Positions 53,857 to 62,913 of a stretch of DNA of 64,000 nt are shown here, piece after piece. The position numbers were made by a program, and so were the translations under genes. Below the pieces are notes generated by a model. The model was given only the letters and a program-made list of their open reading frames with translations. It had not been told where the DNA came from and made no database searches. The DNA comes from Cytobacillus sp. FSL H8-0458 (lineage in GTDB: Bacteria > Bacillota > Bacilli > Bacillales > Cytobacillaceae), in NCBI RefSeq assembly GCF_038002165.1, contig NZ_JBBOBR010000001.1:2294001-2358000 (forward strand), written 5' to 3'. Every line of letters starts with the position of its first letter. Within the stretch, counting starts at the first letter, position 1.

Positions 53857-53867
53857 CCGATGCTTTT
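53842..53867. terminator. Bidirectional terminator, TRIC/TRAP
   Basis: AAAAGCATCGG and CCGATGCTTTT around CTAG, with the TRIC stop codon inside the loop; T runs on both sides. Ends the converging TRAP operon too. Confidence 0.85.
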
Positions 53868-53874
53868 TTAATAT

Positions 53875-55155
53875 TTATAGGGTTGTTAAAAACATTGATA
53901 TCGCAGGGAAATAAGTAATAATAAATAAATCAAAAACCATTACTGCAATAAAAGGAATTACAGCCTTGATTAATTTATCGTAGGAAACATCGGCAATTCC
54001 CTTCACAATAAACAAATCCAATCCAACTGGAGGAGTAATTAAACCGATTGATAAGTTTACAACCATAATTAATCCGAAGAAGACCGGGTCAATTCCTGCT
54101 CCTAGAGCTATCGGTAGAAGCAATGGCGTAAGGATTGTAATCGCTGCAGATGCATTCAGGAAGCACCCTGCAATAAAGAAGATAATATTGAAGATAAATA
54201 GTATCAGATATTTATTTTCTGTTGCGTTCATTACAAGCTGTGCAAGCTGCTGTGGAATTTGTTCAGCCGTTAATAACCATCCGAATAAATTTGCCCCAGC
54301 TATAATAAAGACAACCATGGCAGACATTTTTCCTGCGTTAATAAACGCTTCCGGTATATCCTTCCAATCCATATCTTTATAAACAAACTTATTAATGATG
54401 AAAGCATATGCAGCTGCTACTGCACCAGCTTCAGTAGGAGTAAAGATCCCTCCCCTTATGCCGAAAATAATGATTAGCGGCAAGAGCAAAGCCAGTATCC
54501 CTTCATATAAAGTTTTCCGGAATGTTGTGAATTCGAATGTTCTTTTTTCCTCAGAATAATTGTTTTTCCTGGTTAACCAGTAATTTAACATCATTAAAGA
54601 CAACCCTATTAATATCCCGGGAATGATGCCTGCTGTGAACAGGTCCCCTATGGAAACTCCCGCAGTTACACCATATACAATCATCGGAATGGACGGAGGT
54701 ATTACTACAGCGATTGTACCCGCACTTGCAACAGTGGCAGCTGCAAATCCTTTATCATATCCCTTTGACTCCATCATAGGTATCATCATTTTACCTACAG
54801 CTGCTGTATCTGCAGCTCCTGAACCGGATATACCTGCAAAAAACATACTTGTTAAGGTTGAAACCTGGGCAAGACCTGCCCTTACCCAGCCCACAGCGGC
54901 AAAAGCAAATGCCGCTATTCTTTTGCCCATGCTCCCTGACATCATAAATTCCCCTGTAAGCATGAAGAATGGAATTGCCAGCAGCGGAAAAGAATCAACT
55001 GATGTTATCAAACGCTGTGGAACCACTTCAAGAGGAATGTAATATATGCTTGATATAAATCCGGAAATGGAAGCTATAATTAAAGAAATTGCAATTGGCA
55101 CACCCAGAATCATTAATAAAAACAATACAGCCAATACAATTATTGCTACTGTCAT
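53875..55155 (-). CDS. TRAP transporter large permease (DctM)
   Basis: 426 aa from the ATG at 55155, behind GGGAGGG. About 12 transmembrane helices; family stretches are PLLAIPFFMLTGEFM (about 55-69), SGSGAADTAAVGKMMIPMMESKGYD (core SGSGAADTAAVG), PPSIPMIVYG and the C-terminal ITPPVGLDLFIVKGI. It is the ion-coupled membrane subunit of a tripartite importer with DctQ and DctP upstream. Given the sulfolactate genes in the block, it probably brings in 3-sulfolactate. Confidence 0.93.
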   Translation of the reverse strand: MTVAIIVLAVLFLLMILGVPIAISLIIASISGFISSIYYIPLEVVPQRLITSVDSFPLLAIPFFMLTGEFMMSGSMGKRIAAFAFAAVGWVRAGLAQVSTLTSMFFAGISGSGAADTAAVGKMMIPMMESKGYDKGFAAATVASAGTIAVVIPPSIPMIVYGVTAGVSIGDLFTAGIIPGILIGLSLMMLNYWLTRKNNYSEEKRTFEFTTFRKTLYEGILALLLPLIIIFGIRGGIFTPTEAGAVAAAYAFIINKFVYKDMDWKDIPEAFINAGKMSAMVVFIIAGANLFGWLLTAEQIPQQLAQLVMNATENKYLILFIFNIIFFIAGCFLNASAAITILTPLLLPIALGAGIDPVFFGLIMVVNLSIGLITPPVGLDLFIVKGIADVSYDKLIKAVIPFIAVMVFDLFIITYFPAISMFLTTL

Positions 55156-55174
55156 CAATTTCCCTCCCTTTCAA

Positions 55175-55747
55175 CTAACCCATATTTGTATTTTGGGGTT
55201 CTGCTTGAACAACTACTCTTTCATCTCTTTTTGCAGTGCGCAGTTCCAAAATATTGACCGATGAGTGAACAAAACAAACAATTGAACTGACCAGGACTGC
55301 TCCGTAAATAAAAGTCATATTCAGTCCAAGCGAAGGAGAAATCTGCTGAACAGAAAACTTCAATATTTTTGATCCATAAACAATGAGAAACAGAAATAAT
55401 GCACTGTTAATACATTCGACCAGCAGCATTACTATACTTTTCCATTTTTCAGATAAATAATGATGGAGAATTTCTACTTGGGCATGCCCTTTGCTTTTAT
55501 ATACGATTCCGATTCCTAAAAAAACGATCCAAACAAACATGTACCTGATAAGTTCTTCAATCCAGGTTAAGTTAAAAATACTGAAGTCTACAAAAGGGAG
55601 TATACTTTTTGCAATCGCACTTTGGAGAATGTATCTTGAAAATACCTGATACACTGTGGAGATAAAGGCAATGACAAAAAACAAGATAACAATATTTCTG
55701 GATAACTTATCCGCTTTGTCACTCAATTTTGCGAAAAATTCACTCAT
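55175..55747 (-). CDS. TRAP transporter small permease (DctQ)
   Basis: 190 aa from the ATG at 55747, eight bases after GGAGG. Four transmembrane helices; LTWIEELIRYMFVWIVFLGIGIVYKSKGH is the family core (EE-R-W-FLG...K--H). Joins DctM in the membrane complex of the TRAP importer. The C-terminal tail is charged and cytoplasmic. Middle gene of dctP-dctQ-dctM, gaps of 18-20 bp. Confidence 0.9.
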   Translation of the reverse strand: MSEFFAKLSDKADKLSRNIVILFFVIAFISTVYQVFSRYILQSAIAKSILPFVDFSIFNLTWIEELIRYMFVWIVFLGIGIVYKSKGHAQVEILHHYLSEKWKSIVMLLVECINSALFLFLIVYGSKILKFSVQQISPSLGLNMTFIYGAVLVSSIVCFVHSSVNILELRTAKRDERVVVQAEPQNTNMG

Positions 55748-55765
55748 TTCCAACACCTCCGTCCT

Positions 55766-56761
55766 TTATTTTAAGCTTTCTATCTTATCAAACAGATCTT
55801 TTCCTATCGTTTCTTCATATTCATCATAAACTGGCTTTACTGCTTCTCTAAACGAGTCTAAATCCGGATTCTCTTCAATTTCTATCTCCGTTTTTTTAAG
55901 GTCCTCCAGCAGTTTACTCTCATCCTCCGATGCTATTTTGCGTTCATAATCAACTGCTTCTTCAGAAGCTTCAGATACTGCCTTTTGCAGTTCTTCAGGC
56001 AATGTGTCATATGTTGTTTTACTCATAAGAAAAACTGCAGCATCATAGTTGTGGGCAGTTAATGTCAAATAGCTCTGCACCTCTTGAAATTTATTTAAGT
56101 AGATTTGCGCAAGCGGATTTTCCTGGCCGTCGACCACTTTCTGTTCCAGAGCAGTATATAGTTCACCGAAAGGGACAGGAACTGGTGTTGAACCAAGGGC
56201 TTTGATGAATGAGATGTATGGAGGTGACTCCTGAACCCTCAACTTTAAATTCGATGCATCGGCACTTGTCTTAATAGGTTTCTTATTATTTGTCATATGC
56301 CTCCAGCCATTCTCCATATACCCGAGGTTGATGAGGCCCCTGTTCTCTAAATCAGAAGCGATCTCTTTGCCTATCTCCCCATCCAGGACCCGAAAAGCAT
56401 GCTCCCTGCTTTCAAATAAATATGGAAGATTAAGCAAATTAAATTTAGGGGCGAAATTTGTTACCGGTGCTACTGACCCTATATGAAAATGAATGGAGCC
56501 AATTTGCGCACCTTCAATTTGGTCTCTTCCATTTCCTAATTGGCTGCTTGGAAATATATCGATTCTTATCCGCCCATTAGATTTTTCTTCCACCAGCTCT
56601 TTAAACTTCAATGCTCCTTTGTGATAAGGATGAGTTTCCGTTTGAAGATGGCCCAGTCTCAAGACATATTCTGCATCCGGCTCTTTTCCATTAACATTGC
56701 TGGAGCAGCCGCTCACAAATAATAACAATAGGATTGATAAGATGGACAGATATACCCTCAT
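55766..56761 (-). CDS. TRAP transporter substrate-binding lipoprotein (DctP)
   Basis: 331 aa from the ATG at 56761, eight bases after GGGAGG. Lipoprotein signal with lipobox VSGC (Cys near residue 19). DctP fold: LRLGHLQTETHPYHKGALKF, FPSSQLGNGRDQIEGAQIGS, and KLRVQESP, whose Arg normally binds the substrate carboxylate. TVPV-type loop TPVPVPFGELYTALEQKVVDGQENP. First gene of the importer operon, under operators at 56993-57011 and perhaps 57126-57144. Confidence 0.92.
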   Translation of the reverse strand: MRVYLSILSILLLLFVSGCSSNVNGKEPDAEYVLRLGHLQTETHPYHKGALKFKELVEEKSNGRIRIDIFPSSQLGNGRDQIEGAQIGSIHFHIGSVAPVTNFAPKFNLLNLPYLFESREHAFRVLDGEIGKEIASDLENRGLINLGYMENGWRHMTNNKKPIKTSADASNLKLRVQESPPYISFIKALGSTPVPVPFGELYTALEQKVVDGQENPLAQIYLNKFQEVQSYLTLTAHNYDAAVFLMSKTTYDTLPEELQKAVSEASEEAVDYERKIASEDESKLLEDLKKTEIEIEENPDLDSFREAVKPVYDEYEETIGKDLFDKIESLK

Positions 56762-56992
56762 ATAATACGCCTCCCGCACATTATTGTAAGCCCTTACAAA
56801 TACATGAATAAAAACTGCTAGGATTCCCCTGATTTACTGCCGCAAAGGCAACATTAATAAGTTGTTAATATTGTTAAATGAATAGACTAAATTGATTTTC
56901 CCCTTAAAATTCCTCCTTTTTATTCACTATCCTGCTGATCTATTAAAATTTTATTATGGAATGACTATTCTTCAAGGAGATTACTCTATTTA

Positions 56993-57011
56993 TGGTACAG
57001 TCACCCAACCA
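56993..57011. promoter_or_regulatory. Candidate operator of the sulfolactate regulon (TRAP side)
   Basis: TGGTACAGTCACCCAACCA. The right arm ACCCAACCA is perfect, the left arm differs in three positions from TGGTTGGGT. About 230 bp in front of dctP. The gap 56762-57176 is otherwise very AT-rich. Confidence 0.6.
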
Positions 57012-57125
57012 CTATTCATATTCTATTTATAATTTTCTAAAAAATCAATACTTTCTAAATTTTTTTCTTTAATTTTTATATTTTTCTTGATAACCCTTTT
57101 TAAAAATGCTTAAATTAAATTACAT

Positions 57126-57144
57126 TGGTTGGGTCTCCTAACCA
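57126..57144. promoter_or_regulatory. Candidate operator of the sulfolactate regulon (exporter side)
   Basis: TGGTTGGGTCTCCTAACCA: perfect left arm, two changes on the right, 32 bp before the TTG start of the YeiH-like exporter. Confidence 0.7.
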
Positions 57145-57176
57145 CTAGACCAATTCTATGAAAAGGAGGCAGATTA

Positions 57177-58241
57177 TTGAGTAATGCTGGAGCAACAAAA
57201 ATGCATAAAACAAAAACAGTTCCCTTTCACTCCAGAAAAAAAATAAAAACCTTAAAGCTGCAGAAGGGCTGGTTAAAAGGAGTTTTTCTAACTTCAATCC
57301 TTGCTGTATTAGCTGGTTCAATAGCGAAATTGCCTGTTTTTTCAGTAATGGGAATTATGATTGTGTCCATACTGCTTGGCATGATCTGGAAAGGAATAAT
57401 GGATGTGCCAGATGAAGCATCTGCCGGGATTACTTTCAGCAGCAAGACTCTTCTGCGGGCAGGAATTATTCTGATGGGATTAAGACTCAATGTTGAACAA
57501 ATCTTTGCTGCTGGCTTTTCTCTTATTATTGTCGATATCATTGTAATCGTTTTCACTCTTGTCCTTATGATGTATATCGGAAAACTTCTTTCGGTCGACC
57601 GCCATTTATCAGCACTTATCGCAGTTGGAACAGCAATATGCGGTGCAGCTGCCATTGTTGCTGTTGCCCCGCTAATTCGGGCTAAGAATGAGTTTACTGC
57701 TATCTCCGTTGCATTTATTGCCATTATGGGTACTATTGTGACTATCATTTATACTTTTTTGTTCCCTGTACTGGGGTTAAACCCATATGATTATGGAGTT
57801 TTAACAGGGGCAACCTTGCATGAGCTTGCGCATGTCATTGCAGCTTCAGCCCCAGGAGGAGCTGTGAGCAGTGATACTGCCCTTCTCGTAAAACTGGGAC
57901 GTGTAGCATTATTAATTCCTGCAGCAATTATACTTGGATTGATATTTAATAAGAACAGCTTTAAGAAACAGAAAACCAGATTCAGAGATTTGCCGATTCC
58001 CTGGTTCATCTTCGGCTTTCTGTTTATGTGCCTGGTTAATACTGCTGGAATATTATCTGATAGAATGACCCAAATGCTGATTGCACTAAGTATCTTTTTA
58101 TTATCTATGGCCATGGCAGGCTTAGGTTTGGGAGTTAATTATTCTGAATTTAAAAAGTTAAACAGCAAGGTGATTTTTACCGGAACTTTCGGAGCTGCCA
58201 CTTTAGCAGCATTGGGATTTTTAATCGTTTATATCATTTAA
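57177..58241 (+). CDS. YeiH-family putative sulfate/sulfite exporter
   Basis: 354 aa, TTG start at 57177, seven bases after AGGAGG. Ten to eleven transmembrane helices preceded by a basic cytoplasmic stretch of 35 residues. Family marks: GLRLNVEQIFAAGF, AVGTAICGAAAIVAVAP, ATLHELAHVIAA and MAMAGLGLGVNYSEFKKL. This is COG2855 (YeiH/PSE), whose member TauZ/SuyZ accompanies desulfonation genes. It would remove the sulfite or sulfate released by SuyAB. Divergent from the TRAP operon. Confidence 0.88.
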   Translation: MSNAGATKMHKTKTVPFHSRKKIKTLKLQKGWLKGVFLTSILAVLAGSIAKLPVFSVMGIMIVSILLGMIWKGIMDVPDEASAGITFSSKTLLRAGIILMGLRLNVEQIFAAGFSLIIVDIIVIVFTLVLMMYIGKLLSVDRHLSALIAVGTAICGAAAIVAVAPLIRAKNEFTAISVAFIAIMGTIVTIIYTFLFPVLGLNPYDYGVLTGATLHELAHVIAASAPGGAVSSDTALLVKLGRVALLIPAAIILGLIFNKNSFKKQKTRFRDLPIPWFIFGFLFMCLVNTAGILSDRMTQMLIALSIFLLSMAMAGLGLGVNYSEFKKLNSKVIFTGTFGAATLAALGFLIVYII

Positions 58242-58261
58242 AGCTGCCTATGAAGGCAGCT
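58242..58261 (+). terminator. Terminator-like hairpin after the exporter gene
   Basis: AGCTGCCT, loop ATGA, AGGCAGCT; a T stretch follows only after ten bases, so it may be weak. Confidence 0.55.
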
Positions 58262-58330
58262 CTATTTACCTTTTTAAGAAAATTAAGACAGCGGTGTTGA
58301 TTACTTGACTCGTTAATGATTTAATAAAAT

Positions 58331-58349
58331 AGGTTGGGCCATTGAACCA
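58331..58349. promoter_or_regulatory. Weak fifth copy of the palindromic operator
   Basis: AGGTTGGGCCATTGAACCA keeps GGTTGGG and AACCA of the consensus with five deviations. It lies 50 bp before the regulator start at 58399, so autoregulation is possible. Confidence 0.4.
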
Positions 58350-58398
58350 TTCTTCCTATAAAAGAAGCCCATCAGTAAATTTGCTTGGAGGGGTTTAT

Positions 58399-59094
58399 TT
58401 GGACATTAATAGAAAAGGGATTTCGGAGCAGGTAGCCGATAGTATAAAGAAAAAAATCCAAAATGGCATATACAGAGCCGGTGAAAAAATTCCAGGTGAA
58501 AGAGAAATGGGAATGGAGCTTTCTGTCAGCAGAAATACAGTAAGGGAAGCCTATAAAATACTCGAAGCATATGGGTATTTAACAGCCAAACACGGAACAG
58601 GGGTCTTTGTAGCTTCTCCTGAGCAGCAGATACAAAAAATGACTGAAGCTTTTTTTGTCTCTTCTGATCAATTTAAGGATTTCTTCTCCGTCAGAAAAAT
58701 TCTCGAGGAATGGACAGTAAAATGGTCCATAGAGAATTCAAGCCCGGATCTTATTCAGCAATTAGAAGTAATCCTAAAGGAAGCAAACGATATTGTAAGC
58801 GGTGACCAGGATTTTGACCGTCTGGCTGAGTTGGACCATAAATTCCATATGACACTTGCAGATCATTCAAATAATGTGGTTTTAGTACGAATCATGCACT
58901 TTTTAATCGATCTTCTGTCAGAGTCACGTACAAAATCCATTAACATTCCGGGACGTGCTTTAAAATCTGTCCAGGAGCACGAAAGGATTCTTGAAGCCAT
59001 AAAGCAGAACAACATTGAGTTGGCTCAAGAACGTATGATAGACCATATTAAAAGTGTTGAATGTTCGATTACTCAGAATACATTATCCAACTAA
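58399..59094 (+). CDS. FadR/GntR-family regulator, likely of sulfolactate use
   Basis: 231 aa from the TTG at 58399, directly behind GGAGGGG; the frame is open to 58342 but lacks a ribosome site there. Winged HTH at residues 5-70 (ISEQVADSIKKKIQNGIY, then IPGEREMGMELSVSRNTVREAYKILEAYGYL) and an FCD domain (about 85-230) with LDHKFHMTLADHSNN holding Asp/His metal ligands and HERILEAIKQNN. Such proteins sense hydroxy or keto acids. The copies of the 19-bp palindrome in front of the neighbouring transcription units are its likely sites; it plays the role of SuyR-type regulators. Confidence 0.88.
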   Translation: MDINRKGISEQVADSIKKKIQNGIYRAGEKIPGEREMGMELSVSRNTVREAYKILEAYGYLTAKHGTGVFVASPEQQIQKMTEAFFVSSDQFKDFFSVRKILEEWTVKWSIENSSPDLIQQLEVILKEANDIVSGDQDFDRLAELDHKFHMTLADHSNNVVLVRIMHFLIDLLSESRTKSINIPGRALKSVQEHERILEAIKQNNIELAQERMIDHIKSVECSITQNTLSN

Positions 59095-59163
59095 AAAAGC
59101 TGTTATGGTGTTTATATCCTTCATCCAATTGGATGGGGGAATAATCACCATACAGCTTTTTTT
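59093..59163. terminator. Bidirectional terminator, regulator/Ldh
   Basis: AAAAAAGCTGTTATGGTG pairs with CACCATACAGCTTTTTT (one mismatch), with an inner imperfect hairpin; between converging genes and overlapping both stops. Confidence 0.8.
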
Positions 59164-60247
59164 AAAGAGAAAGACTTTTACTGGAATGATTAAGTGACAT
59201 TGCCTCAGGAAAGGGAGTATTGAAATTCTCCCCCAATTCTTTTAATTCCTGTTCAACATTGCCTGATAATTCAATTCCTGTTAATCGCCTGCTGGCACTA
59301 TCTCTTTTTCTTCTTTCTCCCGGATAACGTATTTCACTTACATCCGGTTTTTTGGGAACTTCTTTCATTTCCTGCAGCAAGTGTTGAATGGAAGTAAAGA
59401 ATATTGATAAATCCATAAATTTCTCAATATCTAATAATAAAAAGAAATGCCCAACATTTGCATTCTCTGTTTCACTGTCATCATAAAGATTTTTTACATG
59501 AGGGCCAAATGCCCCTCCTGAAAGCACACCAGTTAATATCTCAACCGCGAGTGCAAGTGCAGCTCCTTTTGCTCCTCCCAGAGGCAATACTGACCCTTTT
59601 AAAGCAGCCGCTGGATCCCTGGTTGGATAACCTTCTTCATCAATTGCCCAGTCATCTGGTATTTCAGTCCCCTGTTTTGCGGCCAGTATGATTTTTCCTC
59701 TGGCCACGATACTAGTTGATAGATCAATGATTACAGGCTGATCATTGCCAGTTGGAAAGCCAAACGCGATTGGGTTGGTACCAAAAAAAGCTTCCTTCCC
59801 TCCCCAGGGTGCAATCCCTGGCGGGGAATTAGTAAAGCCTAGGCATGCAAGATTCTGCTCGCAAGCCATTTGGCAAAAATACGAAGCAGTCCCAAAATGA
59901 TTGCTATTACGAATTGCAATTGCTGCAGTGCCATTTTCTTTTGCAGCTTCTACGCCTTCTCTAATTGCCTTCCAGCTGACTACATGGCCCAGACCATTAT
60001 CACCATCAACCAGCAGCACGGATGGGGCTTTTTTAGTGACTTTAATATCCGGATTGACATTTATTCTTTTATCCATGAATCGTTTGGCATAAATGGGGAG
60101 CCTGCTGATCCCGTGGCTATCCGTTCCTTCTAAGTTTGCTTTTACTAGTGAATCCGCGACAACTTCGGAATAATCTTTGCGCATTCCCATTTTCCCAAGA
60201 ACTTTTTCACAGAATCCCTTTAAATCCGATTCATTATATGTGTTCAT
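59162..60247 (-). CDS. Ldh/ComC-family dehydrogenase, likely (R)-sulfolactate dehydrogenase
   Basis: 361 aa of the malate/L-sulfolactate dehydrogenase family (Ldh_2), NAD(P)-dependent and unrelated to Rossmann dehydrogenases. Marks: GTDSHGISRLPIYAKRF (catalytic His, about residues 42-58), NSNHFGTASYF (about 116-126), FFGTNPIAFGFP and GGAKGAALALAVEILTG. ComC oxidises or reduces sulfolactate/sulfopyruvate with (R) preference. Beside SlcC and SuyAB it would complete the inversion of (S)-sulfolactate through sulfopyruvate. Its gene is 72 bp after suyB, same strand. Ureidoglycolate, malate or other 2-hydroxyacid activity cannot be excluded. Confidence 0.82.
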   Translation of the reverse strand: MNTYNESDLKGFCEKVLGKMGMRKDYSEVVADSLVKANLEGTDSHGISRLPIYAKRFMDKRINVNPDIKVTKKAPSVLLVDGDNGLGHVVSWKAIREGVEAAKENGTAAIAIRNSNHFGTASYFCQMACEQNLACLGFTNSPPGIAPWGGKEAFFGTNPIAFGFPTGNDQPVIIDLSTSIVARGKIILAAKQGTEIPDDWAIDEEGYPTRDPAAALKGSVLPLGGAKGAALALAVEILTGVLSGGAFGPHVKNLYDDSETENANVGHFFLLLDIEKFMDLSIFFTSIQHLLQEMKEVPKKPDVSEIRYPGERRKRDSASRRLTGIELSGNVEQELKELGENFNTPFPEAMSLNHSSKSLSL

Positions 60248-60319
60248 GTCTAAACTCCTTTTTGTACTTTCTTTAAAAAAGGATTCTCCCTGCTCAAAAA
60301 TGTGCAGGGAGAAATTGAA

Positions 60320-61477
60320 TCAGGCGCTTCGGTATAGTTTTGTCATGACAAATTCACGATGTCCTAATGCCTCAGCACTGGTCAAGCGGCCATTTACTGT
60401 ACGGCAGATAACTTCCATTAATTTGTCGCCTGCTTCTTCCAGGGAAATCTGACGGGACAATAATCCCTGTACATCTACATCAATATGCTCGCTCATTGTT
60501 CCAGCTGTTATGGGGTTTGCGGTAATTTTCACAACAGGCTCAATTGGATTTCCGATAATATTACCCTGCCCTGTTGGGAAAAGGTGCAGTACTGCTCCGC
60601 CTGCTGCCATTAAAGTAATGCATTCTGCAGCTGCTGAAGAAGTATCCATAAAATATAAGCCATTGCCATTCTCTGGCTTTTCTGCCGGATCAAGTACCCC
60701 GATAACTTCCTTCGTGCCCGTTTTGGCTATATTACCGAGAGCCTTTTCTTCTATAGTTGATAGGCCTCCTGCAATATTTCCCTGAGTTGGCTGGGATCCA
60801 AGCAAATCTACTCCTTTGGATTCGATTTCACCAACATAATCTTTATAAATAGCCATAAACTTTTCATGAAGTTCAGGCGTTGCCATTCTTTTTGCGATTA
60901 AGTGTTCCCCGCCAGTCAATTCAGATGTTTCTCCAAAGAATACCGTCGCACCGGCATCAACCAGGCGGTCAACTGCCTGGGATACTGTAGGGCATGATCC
61001 CAGCCCTGTAGTTGTATCCGATTCCCCGCACTTGATGCTGATCGTTAAATCTTTTAGTTCAATTGGCTCTCTCTGCAGTTCAGATGCCCATTGAACATAC
61101 TCTTTAGCTTTCCATGATGCTTGACGGATTGTTTCAAAATCACCATTTCCCTCGATAGAAAAATAGGATACTGGTTTGCCAGTTTCGGCAATACCTTCCG
61201 CGATTTTCTTGGACCAGTTTTCTTCAATGCCGATGACAATAACCGCTGCCACATTTGGATTTGAGCCAGTTCCTATCATAGTTCGGAAATGCAGATCAAG
61301 GTCTGGTCCATACTGGAGTCTTCCATATGCGTGAGGAAGGGCCATCGTTCCTTGGACTTGTCTTGCAACAGCCTCACAGGCAGCATTTGAAATATCATCA
61401 ACAGGCAAAATGATGACGTGATTGCGTATTCCAACTTTTCCATTTTCTCTGCGGAAACCCATTAGTGTATTATTCAT
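60320..61477 (-). CDS. suyB: UxaA-family lyase, likely (2R)-sulfolactate sulfo-lyase subunit beta
   Basis: 385 aa from the ATG at 61477, two bases after the suyA stop and behind GAGGTGG. The large domain of the altronate/galactarate dehydratase family: [25 protein letters not shown] at the start, [24 protein letters not shown] (core CGESDTTTG, about 174-182), [13 protein letters not shown] and [22 protein letters not shown]. In altronate dehydratase the SAF domain is fused to this part; separation into a small and a large gene is the SuyAB form. Cleaves (R)-sulfolactate to pyruvate and sulfite. Fe-dependent in known members. An altronate-type sugar acid dehydratase remains the alternative. 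Confidence 0.82.
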   Translation of the reverse strand: MNNTLMGFRRENGKVGIRNHVIILPVDDISNAACEAVARQVQGTMALPHAYGRLQYGPDLDLHFRTMIGTGSNPNVAAVIVIGIEENWSKKIAEGIAETGKPVSYFSIEGNGDFETIRQASWKAKEYVQWASELQREPIELKDLTISIKCGESDTTTGLGSCPTVSQAVDRLVDAGATVFFGETSELTGGEHLIAKRMATPELHEKFMAIYKDYVGEIESKGVDLLGSQPTQGNIAGGLSTIEEKALGNIAKTGTKEVIGVLDPAEKPENGNGLYFMDTSSAAAECITLMAAGGAVLHLFPTGQGNIIGNPIEPVVKITANPITAGTMSEHIDVDVQGLLSRQISLEEAGDKLMEVICRTVNGRLTSAEALGHREFVMTKLYRSA

Positions 61478-61479
61478 TT

Positions 61480-61824
61480 TTACCACCTCGCCGTTTTAAT
61501 ATTATGAGTATGGACATAATCTCCTACAGTCCATTCTGTTGTAGTTAACCCAATTTGAATTCCGTATTTTAAGACTGGCTGATTACTATTTAAGTCCACT
61601 AATGAAATTTTATGCCCTAAAGGAATATCCCCGCGGGACTTTACAGACACCTCAGAATTATCATCCATATAGATTCCGATAACCTGTTCTCCTTCTTTTA
61701 TCGGACTAGTCGCTACCCCTACATGATCTCCCTTATGATGAATTAAAAACTTATGTGTGCTAACCTCTTTAGATTCAGGAGAATGCGTATCTGCAAGAGT
61801 TGTAGATTGACTGTTATTACTCAT
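61480..61824 (-). CDS. suyA: UxaA-family SAF-domain protein, likely sulfolactate sulfo-lyase subunit alpha
   Basis: 114 aa, ATG at 61824 behind AGGAGG. After a Ser/Thr-rich N-terminal 20 residues it is a single SAF domain: [42 protein letters not shown] and the end [14 protein letters not shown]. This is the small subunit of the split UxaA-type lyase formed with the next gene. It heads the suyA-suyB-ldh unit, 22 bp after the best copy of the 19-bp palindrome. Confidence 0.82.
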   Translation of the reverse strand: MSNNSQSTTLADTHSPESKEVSTHKFLIHHKGDHVGVATSPIKEGEQVIGIYMDDNSEVSVKSRGDIPLGHKISLVDLNSNQPVLKYGIQIGLTTTEWTVGDYVHTHNIKTARW

Positions 61825-61845
61825 TCAATTGCCTCCTTTTAGACT

Positions 61846-61864
61846 TGGTTGGGTGACCCAACCA
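61846..61864. promoter_or_regulatory. Operator of the sulfolactate regulon (suyA), perfect palindrome
   Basis: TGGTTGGGTGACCCAACCA: two perfect 9-bp arms around one central base. It lies right before the suyA ribosome site, so a bound repressor would block initiation or elongation. Confidence 0.8.
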
Positions 61865-61937
61865 CTGTTTATAAGTTAATTAAACCACTCCTAAATTGTT
61901 AAGTCAATTATTTATTTAAATTTTCGGAAACTTTTTT

Positions 61938-62888
61938 TTAAATTACACATAATGACGGCTGGTTTTTCATAACCTTTGCTACTTCCTTTGCCACCAAAAG
62001 GGAAGTTCTCATTTGTGATTCTTCAGTTAGACCAGCAATATGCGGAGTAATGACAGCATTCGGGCAAGCCAATAGTTTGTTCGATGGGAGGATTGGTTCT
62101 GTCTCAAGCACATCCAGAAACGCTCCTGCAATCGAACCATTGGTCAAAGCAGCTGCAAGATCACGTTCATTTATAATACCGCCCCTGGATGTATTAATAA
62201 TATAGGAAGAAACCTTCATTGTTTGAAGTTCTGACTCGGAGATTAAATACTTGGTTGAAGGTGTAAGCGGAACATGTAAGGAAATAAAATCAGATTCAGC
62301 AAAGAGAGCTGCTAATGATTCTCTTATTTGAACCCCAGTTTCAAAAAGGATGTGATCATAATCCGCAATAAAGGGATCATAACCAATCACTTTCATCCCA
62401 AAAGATATTGCTCTTTTGGCAACGCGATGGGAAATCTCACCTAATCCTATAAGGCCCAGTTTTTTACCATAAAGCTCCAATCCAGTGTATGTTTTTCTAT
62501 CCCAATTGCCTTTCCTGACATCATAATCAGCAAGATGAAGAGGCCGGGAAGCACTTAGCATGGCCATCATCACATACTCGGCCACCGATGTAGCATTAGC
62601 ATTCTTAGCATAAACAACTGGAATTCCCATTTTTTTTGCTGATTCTCTGTCTATATTATCAAGGCCGACTCCAAGCCTGCCTACAACCTTTAATTGTGTA
62701 CCAGCTGCCAATAATTCCTGATCTGCATTTGTTTGATTTCTTACAATTAAAGCATCATAATTTCCGATTTTACTTAATAATTCTTCACGATTCCTCCATA
62801 GATTCTCGTCATAATCAACTTCATAGCCATTATTTATTAACTCTTCAATTCCTTCTTTCCATATTAATTCAGTAATTAGGATTTTCAT
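61938..62888 (-). CDS. slcC: D-2-hydroxyacid dehydrogenase, likely (S)-sulfolactate dehydrogenase SlcC
   Basis: 316 aa, ATG at 62888 (ribosome site AAGGAG). NAD-dependent dehydrogenase of the phosphoglycerate dehydrogenase group: GLIGLGEISHRVAKRA (about 148-163; the third Gly of GxGxxG is Ser), acidic YDPF after strand 2, catalytic Arg in NTSRGGI, Glu in VLETEP and His in TPHIAGLT. The SlcC branch of this family oxidises (S)-sulfolactate to sulfopyruvate. Own operator at 62914-62932. Phosphoglycerate or other hydroxyacid activity is possible; context gives the name. Confidence 0.8.
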   Translation of the reverse strand: MKILITELIWKEGIEELINNGYEVDYDENLWRNREELLSKIGNYDALIVRNQTNADQELLAAGTQLKVVGRLGVGLDNIDRESAKKMGIPVVYAKNANATSVAEYVMMAMLSASRPLHLADYDVRKGNWDRKTYTGLELYGKKLGLIGLGEISHRVAKRAISFGMKVIGYDPFIADYDHILFETGVQIRESLAALFAESDFISLHVPLTPSTKYLISESELQTMKVSSYIINTSRGGIINERDLAAALTNGSIAGAFLDVLETEPILPSNKLLACPNAVITPHIAGLTEESQMRTSLLVAKEVAKVMKNQPSLCVI

Positions 62889-62913
62889 TTCTCAAACTCC
62901 TTCCAGAATAAAA

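Noticed and set aside
57227..57748. Minus-strand open frame of 173 codons
   Set aside because: Antisense shadow of the YeiH-like exporter; Ile/Thr/Arg-rich composition follows from the complementary membrane-protein codons.
60320..61824. Altronate dehydratase as the first reading of the UxaA-type genes
   Set aside because: The SAF and lyase domains are on separate genes and the neighbours are ComC/SlcC-like dehydrogenases and a sulfate-type exporter, not uronate genes; kept as an alternative in the entries.
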